Of a stretch of 64,000 nucleotides of DNA, positions 44,665 to 53,616 are shown one piece after another. A model generated the notes under the pieces. It was not told the DNA's origin and ran no database searches. It saw nothing but the letters and a program-made list of their open reading frames with translations. A program made the translations under genes and the position numbers. The DNA lies in contig NZ_LWLN01000002.1 in the NCBI RefSeq assembly GCF_001953745.1, positions 186,001-250,000 of the forward strand, in the 5' to 3' direction. This DNA comes from Natrinema saccharevitans. GTDB lineage: Archaea > Halobacteriota > Halobacteria > Halobacteriales > Natrialbaceae. The number at the start of each line of letters is the position of its first letter. Positions within the stretch are counted from its first letter, which is position 1.

Positions 44665-46029
44665 GTGGTTGTGACAAACACACTCAGACGATCGGCGGAA
44701 CGATTGAGCGTCGGTGTGGAAAAGTACATGCCCCACTCGTTTGTCTTTGCAATAACACTCACAATTATTGCATACATTGTCGGGGTCCTGGCGACATCCA
44801 CTGGGCCTTTTGATGTCGTTATGGAGTGGAACAGCGAGTTTTGGGGTTTCCTCGGGTTTGCAATGCAGCTCACGATAATAATTGTCACAGGATACGGAAT
44901 TGCTACTGCACCTGTCGTAAGAAACGGTATAAACAGGCTAGTCCGAATTCCGAACACGGCGTTTCAAGCATATATATCTATTGCCATTTTTGCATTTCTT
45001 GTTAACCTCGTTCATTGGGGGCTTGGGTTAGTCGCCGGGGCACTCTACGCGATCTTCCTCGGAAAGGAACGAGATGACGTTGATTTCGGGTATATCGTTG
45101 CAATCGCTTATTCCGCAGGTGTCGTCGGCGCCGGGGGTTCAATATCTCAGACGGCACCGTTGTTGGTGAATACTCCTGGCCATTTCATGGAGGACCAGAT
45201 CGGACTAATACCGCTCAGCGAGACGATATTCAGTCCGTTCCACTTAGTAATGATCTGGAGTACATTTCTTGTTCTCCTCGTCATTGTCTACTTCACATAT
45301 CCAACCCAAGAAAACACAGAGCCGCTTCCGGATGAGAAAGTAGACGATCTGGTTCCAGAATATCAGAGTGATCTTGGTTCTTCAACACTGGCATCACGCC
45401 TCAATAATTCGAGGATATTTAACATCAGTATTGTATTGCTCGGAGGAACGGTGTCTGCATCGCTAATAATCTCTGAAGGCCCGTTCCAGATGTTGGAACT
45501 CAATACCATGAATATGATCTTTCTCACAATGGGGATCGCCCTTCATGGTAACGTGGTTACCTACGCCAGTGCAGTAACAGATGGTGCAGAACGATGTGGA
45601 CAGGTGATCCTCCAATTTCCCTTCTATGGGGGGATTCAGGGAATTCTGATTGGAACTGGACTTGCGGGAATTCTCATCGATTCTGTCGCATCAATCTCAT
45701 CAGCAGAAACCTTCCCCTTCCTTGTATGGTTAATGACGGGAATTATCAACGTGTTTGTGCCGTCAGGAGGGGGACAATATATCGTCACCGCCGAAATCAT
45801 ACACCCCGCTGCGGAGAGTTTAGGTGTACCACATCCGGCTATTGTGACAGCCTATACCGTCGGCGACGTATGGACGAACTTGCTTAATCCGTTCTGGGCG
45901 CTGCCTGTGCTCGGTATTGCCGGCTTGAAAGTTCGAGACGTATGGGGATACGTCATCATGGTACTGATCGCCTATGGTGTAATTGTCGGTGGTCTTGCCC
46001 TACTATTCCCTGTACTCGGACTCATCTAA
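44665..46029 (+). CDS. Short-chain fatty acid transporter, AtoE/TIGR00366 type
   Basis: 454 residues, GTG start, about twelve membrane segments. Family marks: PHSFVFAITLTIIAYI near the N-terminus, GLGLVAGALYAIF, SAGVVGAGGSISQTAPLLVN, and near the C-terminus VPSGGGQYIVTAEII and VGDVWTNLLNPFWALPVLGI. It should import short-chain fatty acids such as acetoacetate or butyrate, consistent with the acyl-CoA genes at 1-8.7 kb although those are far away. Codon use is AT-richer than the core genes. It is flanked by 155-bp direct repeats. Confidence 0.9.
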   Translation: MVVTNTLRRSAERLSVGVEKYMPHSFVFAITLTIIAYIVGVLATSTGPFDVVMEWNSEFWGFLGFAMQLTIIIVTGYGIATAPVVRNGINRLVRIPNTAFQAYISIAIFAFLVNLVHWGLGLVAGALYAIFLGKERDDVDFGYIVAIAYSAGVVGAGGSISQTAPLLVNTPGHFMEDQIGLIPLSETIFSPFHLVMIWSTFLVLLVIVYFTYPTQENTEPLPDEKVDDLVPEYQSDLGSSTLASRLNNSRIFNISIVLLGGTVSASLIISEGPFQMLELNTMNMIFLTMGIALHGNVVTYASAVTDGAERCGQVILQFPFYGGIQGILIGTGLAGILIDSVASISSAETFPFLVWLMTGIINVFVPSGGGQYIVTAEIIHPAAESLGVPHPAIVTAYTVGDVWTNLLNPFWALPVLGIAGLKVRDVWGYVIMVLIAYGVIVGGLALLFPVLGLI

Positions 46030-46050
46030 GATACAAGACTGTTATTTCAT

Positions 46051-46205
46051 TCGCTCTTGCGTAGCACATTGTTGATGGAGAGCCGTCTTGCGCTTCTGCG
46101 GGGAATTGAGCGAGGATAGTATCTGGTCGATAGGCGATCAAACGGCCGGTTTCTGTTCCAACCCTTCTTTGGAGAGTTGTATCAACAATCTCCGACGGAA
46201 GAGCG
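46051..46205 (+). repeat. 155-bp direct repeat, right copy
   Basis: Matches 43987-44141 with only a few differences near its start. Beyond the repeat the frame continues as a coding-like fragment. Confidence 0.85.
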
Positions 46206-46326
46206 ACTGACGAAAGCGAAAAAACGGTTCACCGACGAGGAGATCGAACGCAAGCGCGAGGAGTTTCGGGCGCTCTTCAACGACTGGAACGTGGAGTATG
46301 GCCCGGACGCGACGCCACGGCCGTGA
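46110..46326 (+). pseudogene. 3' fragment of an unidentified gene
   Basis: The frame runs from the direct repeat as GRFLFQPFFGELYQQSPTEE, KKRFTDEEIERKREEFRAL and FNDWNVEYGPDATPRP, ending in TGA at 46326. An upstream stop shows the 5' part is lost. Codon use is haloarchaeal; family not recognised. Confidence 0.45.
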
Positions 46327-46409
46327 CGGTTCCCTGATCGTCAACCTCCCCTTCGGTCCAGTCCGTGGAGAAATTCGATTTCTGAATAGGCGAATAAGAG
46401 TCTTTCAGT

Positions 46410-46658
46410 TTATACCATCGTAGCCAGGTATGCAAGCCACATGAGTAGGCCGATCGCACCCACACTAGCCATCAGGCCCGAACTGACGACTTTTTCTTCT
46501 TCGTCATATAATTTATACCCACAGAAGACAGCGAGAAGGCCAAATAGCGGAATAAGAACCCACGAGATAATTGCCGAGATCGCACCGCCAACGAGGTAGA
46601 GTTGTCCGTCTTCATTGTACTCACGCAGTGTTGATTTCAGGTTTGAGGTGTCGCTCAT
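46410..46658 (-). CDS. Small two-TM membrane protein
   Basis: 82 residues from ATG 46658 (MSDTSNLKSTLREYNEDGQL). Membrane segments at about 25-46 and 57-78 separated by the charged loop YDEEEKVVS. Function unknown. It is divergent from the TetR gene with a 139 bp gap. Confidence 0.55.
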   Translation of the reverse strand: MSDTSNLKSTLREYNEDGQLYLVGGAISAIISWVLIPLFGLLAVFCGYKLYDEEEKVVSSGLMASVGAIGLLMWLAYLATMV

Positions 46659-46797
46659 AGCTATCCAGGGCAACCGCCCTATATGTACTAACTATTCCGT
46701 CAGTACTTAAATCTAGGCTATACCCAACTGTGCAGAGGCTGATCATATCTTTCTGAACCCGAAAGGAACACGCATCTAGAGCAATTTCTTACTGTTG

Positions 46798-47406
46798 ATG
46801 AGTACCCCCGATGAACTTGATCCCGGAAAGCGGGACATCATGGAAGCCACTTACGACGCCATCAGCGATACCGGATACAGCGATCTCACAATCCAAGATA
46901 TTGCAGATGAATTTGACCGGAGTAAAACATTAATATACTACCACTATGACGGCCGAGAAGAGTTGCTCGTTGACTTCCTTGATTATGTGATGAAACAGTT
47001 TCGGACGATGCTTCCGGACAGTACTGAATCCCCACAAGAAGAACTCGAAACACTCGTTGATACCCTCCTACCGACCACTATTGATGAAGAGCCGTTTCAG
47101 GTGATGCTTGCGATGTTTGAGTTGCGGGTCAATGCACCCTACGACACTAACTGTCGAGAGCAGTACCGGGCCGTTGAGGATGAACTCAACACTCTTCTTG
47201 TCGATATTTTATCCCGTGGTGTTGAGATGGGAGAGTTTGAAAATATTGATCCCGAAATTGAGGCAGAACTATTTGTTTCGCTATTAATTGGGACGCGCGC
47301 ACGGCGTCTGACAGTCTATGATCCAAAAGAGTCTATCACATCACTCAAAGAAGCACTCCAGTATCATATTGATCGGATTACGGCAACTCCCGAAGGAAAT
47401 GCTTGA
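46798..47406 (+). CDS. TetR-family transcriptional regulator
   Basis: 202 residues from ATG 46798. The N-terminal HTH (YSDLTIQDIADEFDRSKTLI, YYHYDGREELLVDFLDYVM) is standard TetR/AcrR. The C-terminal helical ligand domain is about 130 residues. The target may be the small membrane gene upstream or the isoprenoid gene downstream; no operator was identified with confidence. Confidence 0.88.
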   Translation: MSTPDELDPGKRDIMEATYDAISDTGYSDLTIQDIADEFDRSKTLIYYHYDGREELLVDFLDYVMKQFRTMLPDSTESPQEELETLVDTLLPTTIDEEPFQVMLAMFELRVNAPYDTNCREQYRAVEDELNTLLVDILSRGVEMGEFENIDPEIEAELFVSLLIGTRARRLTVYDPKESITSLKEALQYHIDRITATPEGNA

Positions 47407-47449
47407 ACAGGGGTGATTGCAACACGTGTTGGCGGCACAGGAACAAAAA

Positions 47450-48529
47450 CTACACCATATCAAGCGATTCTGTCGTAGTATGCAGCGGTTCACGTTTGAT
47501 CGTGTGTCGGAGTGCTCCCACTCGTTCAGACGAACACTCCTGCGTTGCTGCAAGGATGGCATGAACTTCTTCTCGTGACACCTTCACTTTACCAGTCGTG
47601 AGTGCTGCTGTCGGTTGGTTCTCTAGCGTGCGAAGTGTTGCAACCGCAAGCAAATACGGAACAGTCCAAGCAGCCACTGTATTGCCGCCACCGGTGGGCA
47701 TTACTTGTATATATTCTGCTGCAGGGTCCAAACACGATCTGGCCCGGTCAAGGACACGCTCGAGAACACGACTGACGCTAGCTTGATTCTCGTCGTCAAG
47801 GAGTTGGTCCTGAGAAACGCTCTCTGCTGTGAGCCACTCTGAAGGGAGATAGACGTTCTGTTCTTCAAGGAAGTCTTCACGGACGTCTTTTGCGATATTA
47901 ACGAGTTGGAGGAGTCGGCCAAAATCTTCCGCAGTGCGCTCGAGTGTCTGGATCTGTGCTGTGGGAAGTGATTGCTTGGGGAGAAGATCAGTGATGAGTG
48001 CACCCACCGTTCCAGCAACGTAATGACAATACCGGTCAAGTTCAGGACCGGTTTGGATACGGAGCCCTGGTCGATCGCTATAACGATCGATGAATTGGCT
48101 CATCCCACTCGTCATTTCTTGTACTTGTGGGCGGATCGCCTGCTTTGCTGGGGTAGAAAACGTTTCAAATGTCGCCAAAACGGTTGGGACGGCTTGTATG
48201 ATATCCCAATCAGCTGACTCCCCTCGAGGTGGTACCCAAGGCGAGACCGCATCAACGAATGCGTAGATACTGGTCGACTCACTCGGATCTATCGCTGCTT
48301 GATACGTCTGCAACAATTGGCGCTGTGACTGCGCTGGAATGTGGGCTGCGTCTTCGATCGTATCCGGGATACGGCAGAGGAGGTAGCCAACACAGATGTG
48401 GTCAGAAAGCGGTTCGTTGAGCAGATCGATTGTAAGAGCGAACGTGCGAGAAACATCTTGCACGACGGTATGGCAGTACGGGAGATCTGGACGTCGGTCG
48501 AATTTTGAGTTGGTCTTGTCCTGGGTCAT
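47450..48529 (-). CDS. Squalene/phytoene synthase-type prenyltransferase
   Basis: 359 residues. The first aspartate motif DTIED follows SRTFALTIDLLNEPLSDHI; the second is NIAKDVREDF, both intact, with QNVYLPSEW. The sequence looks more like the squalene synthase (head-to-head farnesyl diphosphate condensation) branch than crtB. Squalene is a major neutral lipid of haloarchaea. AT-richer codons than the core region. The gene is divergent from the SDR gene across a 174 bp AT-rich promoter region. Confidence 0.85.
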   Translation of the reverse strand: MTQDKTNSKFDRRPDLPYCHTVVQDVSRTFALTIDLLNEPLSDHICVGYLLCRIPDTIEDAAHIPAQSQRQLLQTYQAAIDPSESTSIYAFVDAVSPWVPPRGESADWDIIQAVPTVLATFETFSTPAKQAIRPQVQEMTSGMSQFIDRYSDRPGLRIQTGPELDRYCHYVAGTVGALITDLLPKQSLPTAQIQTLERTAEDFGRLLQLVNIAKDVREDFLEEQNVYLPSEWLTAESVSQDQLLDDENQASVSRVLERVLDRARSCLDPAAEYIQVMPTGGGNTVAAWTVPYLLAVATLRTLENQPTAALTTGKVKVSREEVHAILAATQECSSERVGALRHTIKREPLHTTTESLDMV

Positions 48530-48703
48530 AGTACTGGCTCGATATGATGATCGACTATGGAGTCCGTGCGGCTAGCCTTAACAAAAAGTTAGTATATATA
48601 CTTAGTGGTTTATCTAATTCTATTATCTCCTAATTTGACCATGAGACCCCACTAGAGCGCAATACCAGAAAGTACTTTACTATTTGTTCAATATATAAGT
48701 GTG
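48530..48703. promoter_or_regulatory. AT-rich divergent promoter region
   Basis: Between the prenyltransferase and the SDR. GTTAGTATATATACTTAG near 48588-48605 is palindromic and contains a TATA-like core, and TTTACTATTTG near 48673 lies about 26-30 bp before ATG 48704. Both are plausible promoter or operator elements. Confidence 0.4.
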
Positions 48704-49453
48704 ATGTACGACTTCACTGACACCGTAGCGCTCATCACAGGTGCGGGATCTGGAATTGGACAGGCGACTGCCACCAGATTCGCAGCAGAAGGAGCACACG
48801 TCGTTGTGGCGGATATCGATACAACCGCTGGACAAGAAACCGCGGCAGAGATCGAATCGAAAGGCGGCTCTGCATCGTTTATCGAGGTCGACGTCAGTCG
48901 ACCGTGGCCAATTGAGAACGCCATCAACACGATTCTCAATGAACACGGACGCCTAGATTTCGCGATCAACAATGCAGCGACAGGAAATCAGCCAGCACCG
49001 ATTACGGAAATTGACGAAAACGAGTGGGAACGGATACTTGGTGTGAATCAGAAAGGGGTTTGGGCCGGCATGAAATACGAGATTCCTGCACTCATCGACT
49101 CTGGAGGGGGTGCAATTGTGAACGTGGCCTCGAAAGCCGGCATTCGGGGCAGCCCTGGGCGGACACCCTATAGTGCGAGCAAACACGGCGTTGTTGGACT
49201 GACTCGCTCAGCCGGTCTTGAGTTCGCAGGAGATGGGGTTCGAGTGAATGCTGTCTGCCCCACAATTGTTGACACACCTGCACTTCACTCTCTGCCGGAG
49301 GCAGAACAAAAAGAGATTATCGAGAATGTTCCGATGGAGCGTCCAGCAAAGCCAAGCGAAGTTGCAAGCGTAATCACCTGGCTTTGCTCGGACGAGGCTT
49401 CCTTCATTACGGCACAATCAATCCCCATTGATGGGGGTGAAACGCAGCAGTAA
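48704..49453 (+). CDS. SDR-family oxidoreductase
   Basis: 249 residues from ATG 48704. The TGAGSGIG cofactor motif, NNAAT, IVNVASKAG (catalytic Ser) and YSASKHG (catalytic Tyr/Lys) are all present, and the C-terminus has the IPIDGG motif. Asp38 (VVVADIDT) suggests NAD(H) preference. Substrate is unknown; 3-oxoacyl or sugar-like alcohols are typical. Confidence 0.92.
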   Translation: MYDFTDTVALITGAGSGIGQATATRFAAEGAHVVVADIDTTAGQETAAEIESKGGSASFIEVDVSRPWPIENAINTILNEHGRLDFAINNAATGNQPAPITEIDENEWERILGVNQKGVWAGMKYEIPALIDSGGGAIVNVASKAGIRGSPGRTPYSASKHGVVGLTRSAGLEFAGDGVRVNAVCPTIVDTPALHSLPEAEQKEIIENVPMERPAKPSEVASVITWLCSDEASFITAQSIPIDGGETQQ

Positions 49454-49467
49454 GTAGTCGACTATGA

Positions 49468-50703
49468 TCACTTCGAGGCCCGGTACCGGTCGATTCGGGC
49501 CTTGTTCTCCACGTAGGACCGGCTCGAGTCGTAGATCGGGTCCTCAAGTAGGGTGCCGCACCGTCGGGAACAGTCGCGACGGGGTACTCGACCTCGACGA
49601 GTAGTTCCTGGACCATCGACTCCCACGCCCCGGTCGCCGACTCGTCGTCCATCATCCCGCGCAGACGCTCGAACACGTCCGCGACCTCGGCGTAGGCCTC
49701 GTTGAAGTCCGCAACCCACGCCTCGAGATCGTCGGTCACGAGCGCCTCGCGAAGCCGCTGTTGGATCCGCGCCTGGACATCGTCCTCCCACCGGTCGCCC
49801 TGTCGTTCGTTCTTCGCCGCGAGATCCGGATCGGTATACCGCTCGAGGGCCGTCCGAACGATCCGGCGAAACTCATCGGGATGTTGCTCGAGGGCGTTCA
49901 ACTCGGTCGCGCCCGCGCCGTGTTTCTGCTCCCACTCGGTGATCCGCCGGTTGTACGCGACGCCGCCGGTTCCGGTCGCCGAACTCTCCTCGATCGGCTT
50001 GCAAGGCGCAGGTCCAAGGCCCCGATTTGGGCTTTCGTCGCGGCGAGCCGTTCGATCACGATCGTTGCTCGAGGTCGCCGCGCTGGTGGAGCCACGTGAG
50101 TTTGCCCGCCATGTTCGCCGGCGTCGAGTAGCCAACCGGGTCGTAGTCCGAGAGGTAGAGGATCACCGCGGGCTTGCCGGCGGCCTCAACCCGTTGGGCG
50201 AGTTCGTTCGCGACCGTCAGCGACAGATCGCCCTCGCCCTCCACGACAACGTTACAGCCGAGATCCGCGGCCAACCCACCCTCGCCGCGGATGTCATCGG
50301 GCAGCGCTTCTCGCTCCAGAGTTCGATGTGATACGGCGACTGCCGCGCCTCGCTGAACGACAGCTCATCGCGGGCCCGATCGGCGACGCGGTCGGCAACC
50401 CACTCAGAGTAATCGGTTTCGCCGGGATCGAACACGAACTCCGCACGCGCCTCGGGGCTGGGGATCTGGGGCGTCGAAAACCCCGTCGGTGCGGGCAGCC
50501 CCTCGAGGCCGGACTGGACAGTGTGGGTGCCGTACTCGGTGACCGTTCGCGTGTCCACGCTTGTCGGTGATCCCGTCGAGTATGATGTAGCCGAGGATCC
50601 GCGCGAGGACAGCACACTCCTCGAGGTAATCGGAGCATTTCTGCGTGTTGTCGTAGGTATCCCACGAGCAGTCTGTCGGCGGCTCGACCTCGGGGTCGGA
50701 CAT
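49468..50703 (-). pseudogene. TOPRIM-domain plasmid/virus protein, multiply frameshifted
   Basis: Parts in order from ATG 50703: CSWDTYDNTQKCSDYLEECA and ILGYIILDGITDKR; FVFDPGETDYSEWVADRVAD; then NVVVEGEGDLSLTVANELAQ with ILYLSDYDPVGYS, a TOPRIM-like Glu and DxD pattern; then YNRRITEWEQKHGAGATELN, KNERQGDRWEDDVQARIQQR and the tail YVENKARIDRYRASK. At least three frame changes separate them. Such proteins occur in haloarchaeal plasmids and proviruses. A second fragment lies at 41703. Confidence 0.7.
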
Positions 50704-50704
50704 G

Positions 50705-50953
50705 TTAGACCGTGTAGTGGACGCAGCGGACGTGGATGCGGTTGCTCTCACGTTGCTCGACGGCCTTCTGCCAGAGGCGGGCGAACCACTCGGCCTTGGC
50801 GTGATCGGTCTCGGTCCCCTTGTACATCGGGTCGCGGCGACGGCTCTGGATCAACAGGTCGTCGACGTCGACGCCGTACTGTTCGGCGAGAACATCGATT
50901 TGCTCGCGTGGAGAGCTGTGCTGGCGCTCGCGATCGTGGTCGTCTGGAGGCAT
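50705..50953 (-). CDS. Plasmid/provirus hypothetical protein
   Basis: 82 residues, MPPDDHDRERQHSSPREQID.., with LAEQYGVDVDDLLIQSRRRD and AEWFARLWQKAVEQRESNRI. It ends two bases before the start of the TOPRIM pseudogene, so the two were an operon. No known domain. Confidence 0.55.
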   Translation of the reverse strand: MPPDDHDRERQHSSPREQIDVLAEQYGVDVDDLLIQSRRRDPMYKGTETDHAKAEWFARLWQKAVEQRESNRIHVRCVHYTV

Positions 50954-51059
50954 GGCTTGGTCTCGAGAAAGGCGCTCGTCGGTTGCTGTTCGATACTGCT
51001 AGTTGGCACTACGTCTTCTTTACACAGAACTGATCGTGAACTTTGTAGTCAGTCCAGCC

Positions 51060-51770
51060 GAGCCACTCATTTTAGCCGTCCGAATCGATGTCTCCCAGTG
51101 CGGCCAGACCGCCGATGCTGCTGGTCGCAAAGAACACGGCACCGCCCCGAGAACCGGTGGGATAGCCTCCGAGTGAAATCCGTCCAACGCGTAGTTCCAC
51201 CGTACGTCCCCGGCTTCGCGATCGAAGGCGGTTATCGTCTCCCGGAGCTCAGTGGACACGTTTTCGGACCCGTCGACCATGGCAACGACTGTCTCGCTCC
51301 CGACGGAGAACCCCTGAGCGTACACCCCGTCGTCGTGTCGCCACCGCGTCGTTCCAGTCTCGATATCGACCGCGAGAAGTTCCTCGTCGGTCGCCACGAA
51401 CGCCGTCCTCTGGTCCACAGCCATCGTCGTGCTGAGCGTCTCACCGGGCTCGAACAGGCGGGTCTCACTGTTCCGGTCTCCCGTTTGCCGGTCGTGGATG
51501 CCGAGTGTGTTCCCGTCGACGACGAACACGCCACGCTCAGTGACCACCTGATCGGCGCTCGTCGACGGGTTCGCCAGTGTTCTCGTCTAGCGGGTCGTTC
51601 CGTCGTGGAGCTCGAACGCCGCGAGGCTGTCCGTCCCGTCGATCCGCCCGACCGCGTAGACGGTCCCGTCGTGGATCGCGGGCGTGAGTTGCTGCTGTGA
51701 TATCCCGGCTGTCTCCCAATGCGATTCGCCGTGCGCCGCTCGGACGGCCTCGAGCGAATCGGCCTAAGGC
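51060..51770 (-). pseudogene. PQQ-like beta-propeller protein relic
   Basis: Repeated blades are visible: DGTVYAVGRIDGTDSLAAFE, GVFVVDGNTLGIHDRQTGDR, AFVATDEELLAVDIETGTTR and RETITAFDREAGDVRWNYAL. There is an in-frame TAG near 51588, a frameshift near 51130, and no N-terminus or signal peptide. It is a fragment of an exported propeller protein. Confidence 0.7.
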
Positions 51771-52466
51771 TCAATCAGCAGTATACTCGAGTTCAGTCGG
51801 CGGCTTCACAACGACCTCGGTTTTCGGTTCGGCTTCGGCGTCCTGGATCGCGTGCTCGACGGACGCTTTGTTCGACGGGAGATCACGCTCTCGTTCGGCT
51901 ACCATCAGCACGAACGAGCGCCGGAGGTCGGGAACCTTCTTCCGGTACTTGCGGAGCTGGGAGAGCAAGCGTTCGCGGCTGCTGTAGTTGCCCGCGAGCT
52001 TGGCTTCGATGAGGTAGTTGCGGTCCTCGCGATTGTGAGAGACGAGGAGATCGACACTACTGCGGCCGAAGGACGCCTCCTGCTGGATCGCGTAGGGAAA
52101 GTCCGCGAGTTCGTAGTGCAGCGCCTGGTAGAGTTCCGAGCAGATCCAGCGTTCTCTGACGGCTCGGCTGTCTTTGTATCCAGCACACGGAGAGACTGAG
52201 AGGTTCTGCAGTGTCTGTCGGATGCAGGTCGTCGCTCGTTCTGGCCCGTTCGATTCGAACTCGCTCCGAAGAAAGGCAACGAGATCCTCGTACGTGAGGT
52301 CGCCGTCATCGATCGAGCGTTTCAGCGAGTTACGGAGACGATCGACGAACGCGTCTTTATCGCCGTCGTATTCAGTGACCTGTGAGCAGTGGGTGCGGCG
52401 CAGGGAACGGAGTTCGGCGACTGTGAGTCCGCGAAGAAGTTGTTTGAGTGGGCCGGCTCGAGGCAT
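51771..52466 (-). CDS. PD-(D/E)XK-like nuclease domain protein
   Basis: 231 residues from ATG 52466. The C-terminal half has FGRSSVDLLVSHNREDRNYL and IEAKLAG: Asp139 then Glu154-x-Lys156 is the restriction-endonuclease-like catalytic pattern. The N-terminal 100 residues are helical and charged (GDKDAFVDRLRNSLKRSIDD). A role in plasmid biology or defence is likely but unproven. No methyltransferase nearby. Confidence 0.65.
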   Translation of the reverse strand: MPRAGPLKQLLRGLTVAELRSLRRTHCSQVTEYDGDKDAFVDRLRNSLKRSIDDGDLTYEDLVAFLRSEFESNGPERATTCIRQTLQNLSVSPCAGYKDSRAVRERWICSELYQALHYELADFPYAIQQEASFGRSSVDLLVSHNREDRNYLIEAKLAGNYSSRERLLSQLRKYRKKVPDLRRSFVLMVAERERDLPSNKASVEHAIQDAEAEPKTEVVVKPPTELEYTAD

Positions 52467-52547
52467 CTGGTATGTGGCTGGCTGTGGTTGGAAAAAGTAG
52501 GTGTCGGAATGAGTGAAGTGAGATGTGGTTCTAGGGGGTGTCGCCAA

Positions 52548-52689
52548 GGCGACAGCGCCAAAAAATTACAGCGCCCCACCCCCACCATCGTACGCAAATC
52601 TCCAGATGATCCACTCGAAACGGGCCTTTTGACGAATATCCCTGCAGGATGCGTTACATGGATGACTTGCTAATCAGGTGACGAGAGAT
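52548..52689. other. Intergenic, nothing recognised
   Basis: Short gap between two minus-strand genes. It probably includes the promoter of the 51771 gene; no box was identified with confidence. Confidence 0.3.
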
Positions 52690-53616
52690 TCACTCCTCAT
52701 TATCCTCATCGGAGGATTCTGAAGACCAAGCATCATGATCTAACCGCGCTTGTGGGAGTTCCTCCAAAACTTCGTTCACATAGTAGTCTGTCTCACGTTG
52801 TACCGCTTGAATGGTCTTTGATGTTCGGCGCCACTCCCGCCCCTCAGTTCCAGCAATTTTTTCTAAATATTCATTAAGACCTGAATTTAGTAGTTCCAAG
52901 TATATTATCTCAACGCGGTCTCGGAGTTCATCGCGCTTCCCCTGTCCTAGTTTGTCCCAGTATGGATGTGAGTGGTCAAGGATATCATCAATAGATAATT
53001 CGCCTTCTTTCATTGAAAGGGAGATCACAGTACTAAATATATTTGACACCATTGCCTCCTTGTCTGCTTCATATATATCGAATGGATAATGGCCTGTTGG
53101 AAGTGGTTCACTTGGTTTGATATTTATAGGGAACTGTTCCTTAACATCTTTATCTTCGAATTCATGGCCATCTAAATTCCAAATCGCTAAACCACTATAT
53201 GGGTCCTGATCAAAATGAACTATCGCAAACTCATCTAGAACGTCTTCTCCGCTCAATTCTGAGAAGGAGGAAAGAACCGTATCAGCAGTCAAATTATCCG
53301 ACTCTACGTCATTGACAAGGCCTTGGATGACGAGCTGATCTTCATTCTCGTTCAGTCTCAGATATCGACGGAGTTGGTCAGGATCAACCTCTTCAGATTT
53401 GCAGTCCACAACAAGGGAATGGCTATCCTCAGATTCTGTTAGGACCACATCAGGATGAATAATGTCATTCCCATCTCCATCGTGAAGGTACAGCCGCTCC
53501 TCAATGACATCGCATTCATAACCTATCTCACCTAATGTGGTAGAAAATGTCGGTTGGAACTTAGAAAGGGCGATCCACAAGTTGATTTGATGTGTGTGCC
53601 ATGAAAGTTCACGCAT
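52690..53616 (-). CDS. PD-(D/E)XK-like protein, second gene of an uncharacterised pair
   Basis: 308 residues. IIHPDVVLTESEDSHSLVVD followed by CKSEE gives PD at 55-56 and an Asp-Cys-Lys at 71-73, the core of a restriction-type nuclease. The rest shows no known domain; a central ILDHSHPYWDKLGQGKRDEL and an acidic tail are visible. AT-richer than its neighbours, suggesting recent transfer. It starts 8 bases inside the previous gene, so the two are translated together. Defence or plasmid competition is an inference from this layout. Confidence 0.6.
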   Translation of the reverse strand: MRELSWHTHQINLWIALSKFQPTFSTTLGEIGYECDVIEERLYLHDGDGNDIIHPDVVLTESEDSHSLVVDCKSEEVDPDQLRRYLRLNENEDQLVIQGLVNDVESDNLTADTVLSSFSELSGEDVLDEFAIVHFDQDPYSGLAIWNLDGHEFEDKDVKEQFPINIKPSEPLPTGHYPFDIYEADKEAMVSNIFSTVISLSMKEGELSIDDILDHSHPYWDKLGQGKRDELRDRVEIIYLELLNSGLNEYLEKIAGTEGREWRRTSKTIQAVQRETDYYVNEVLEELPQARLDHDAWSSESSDEDNEE

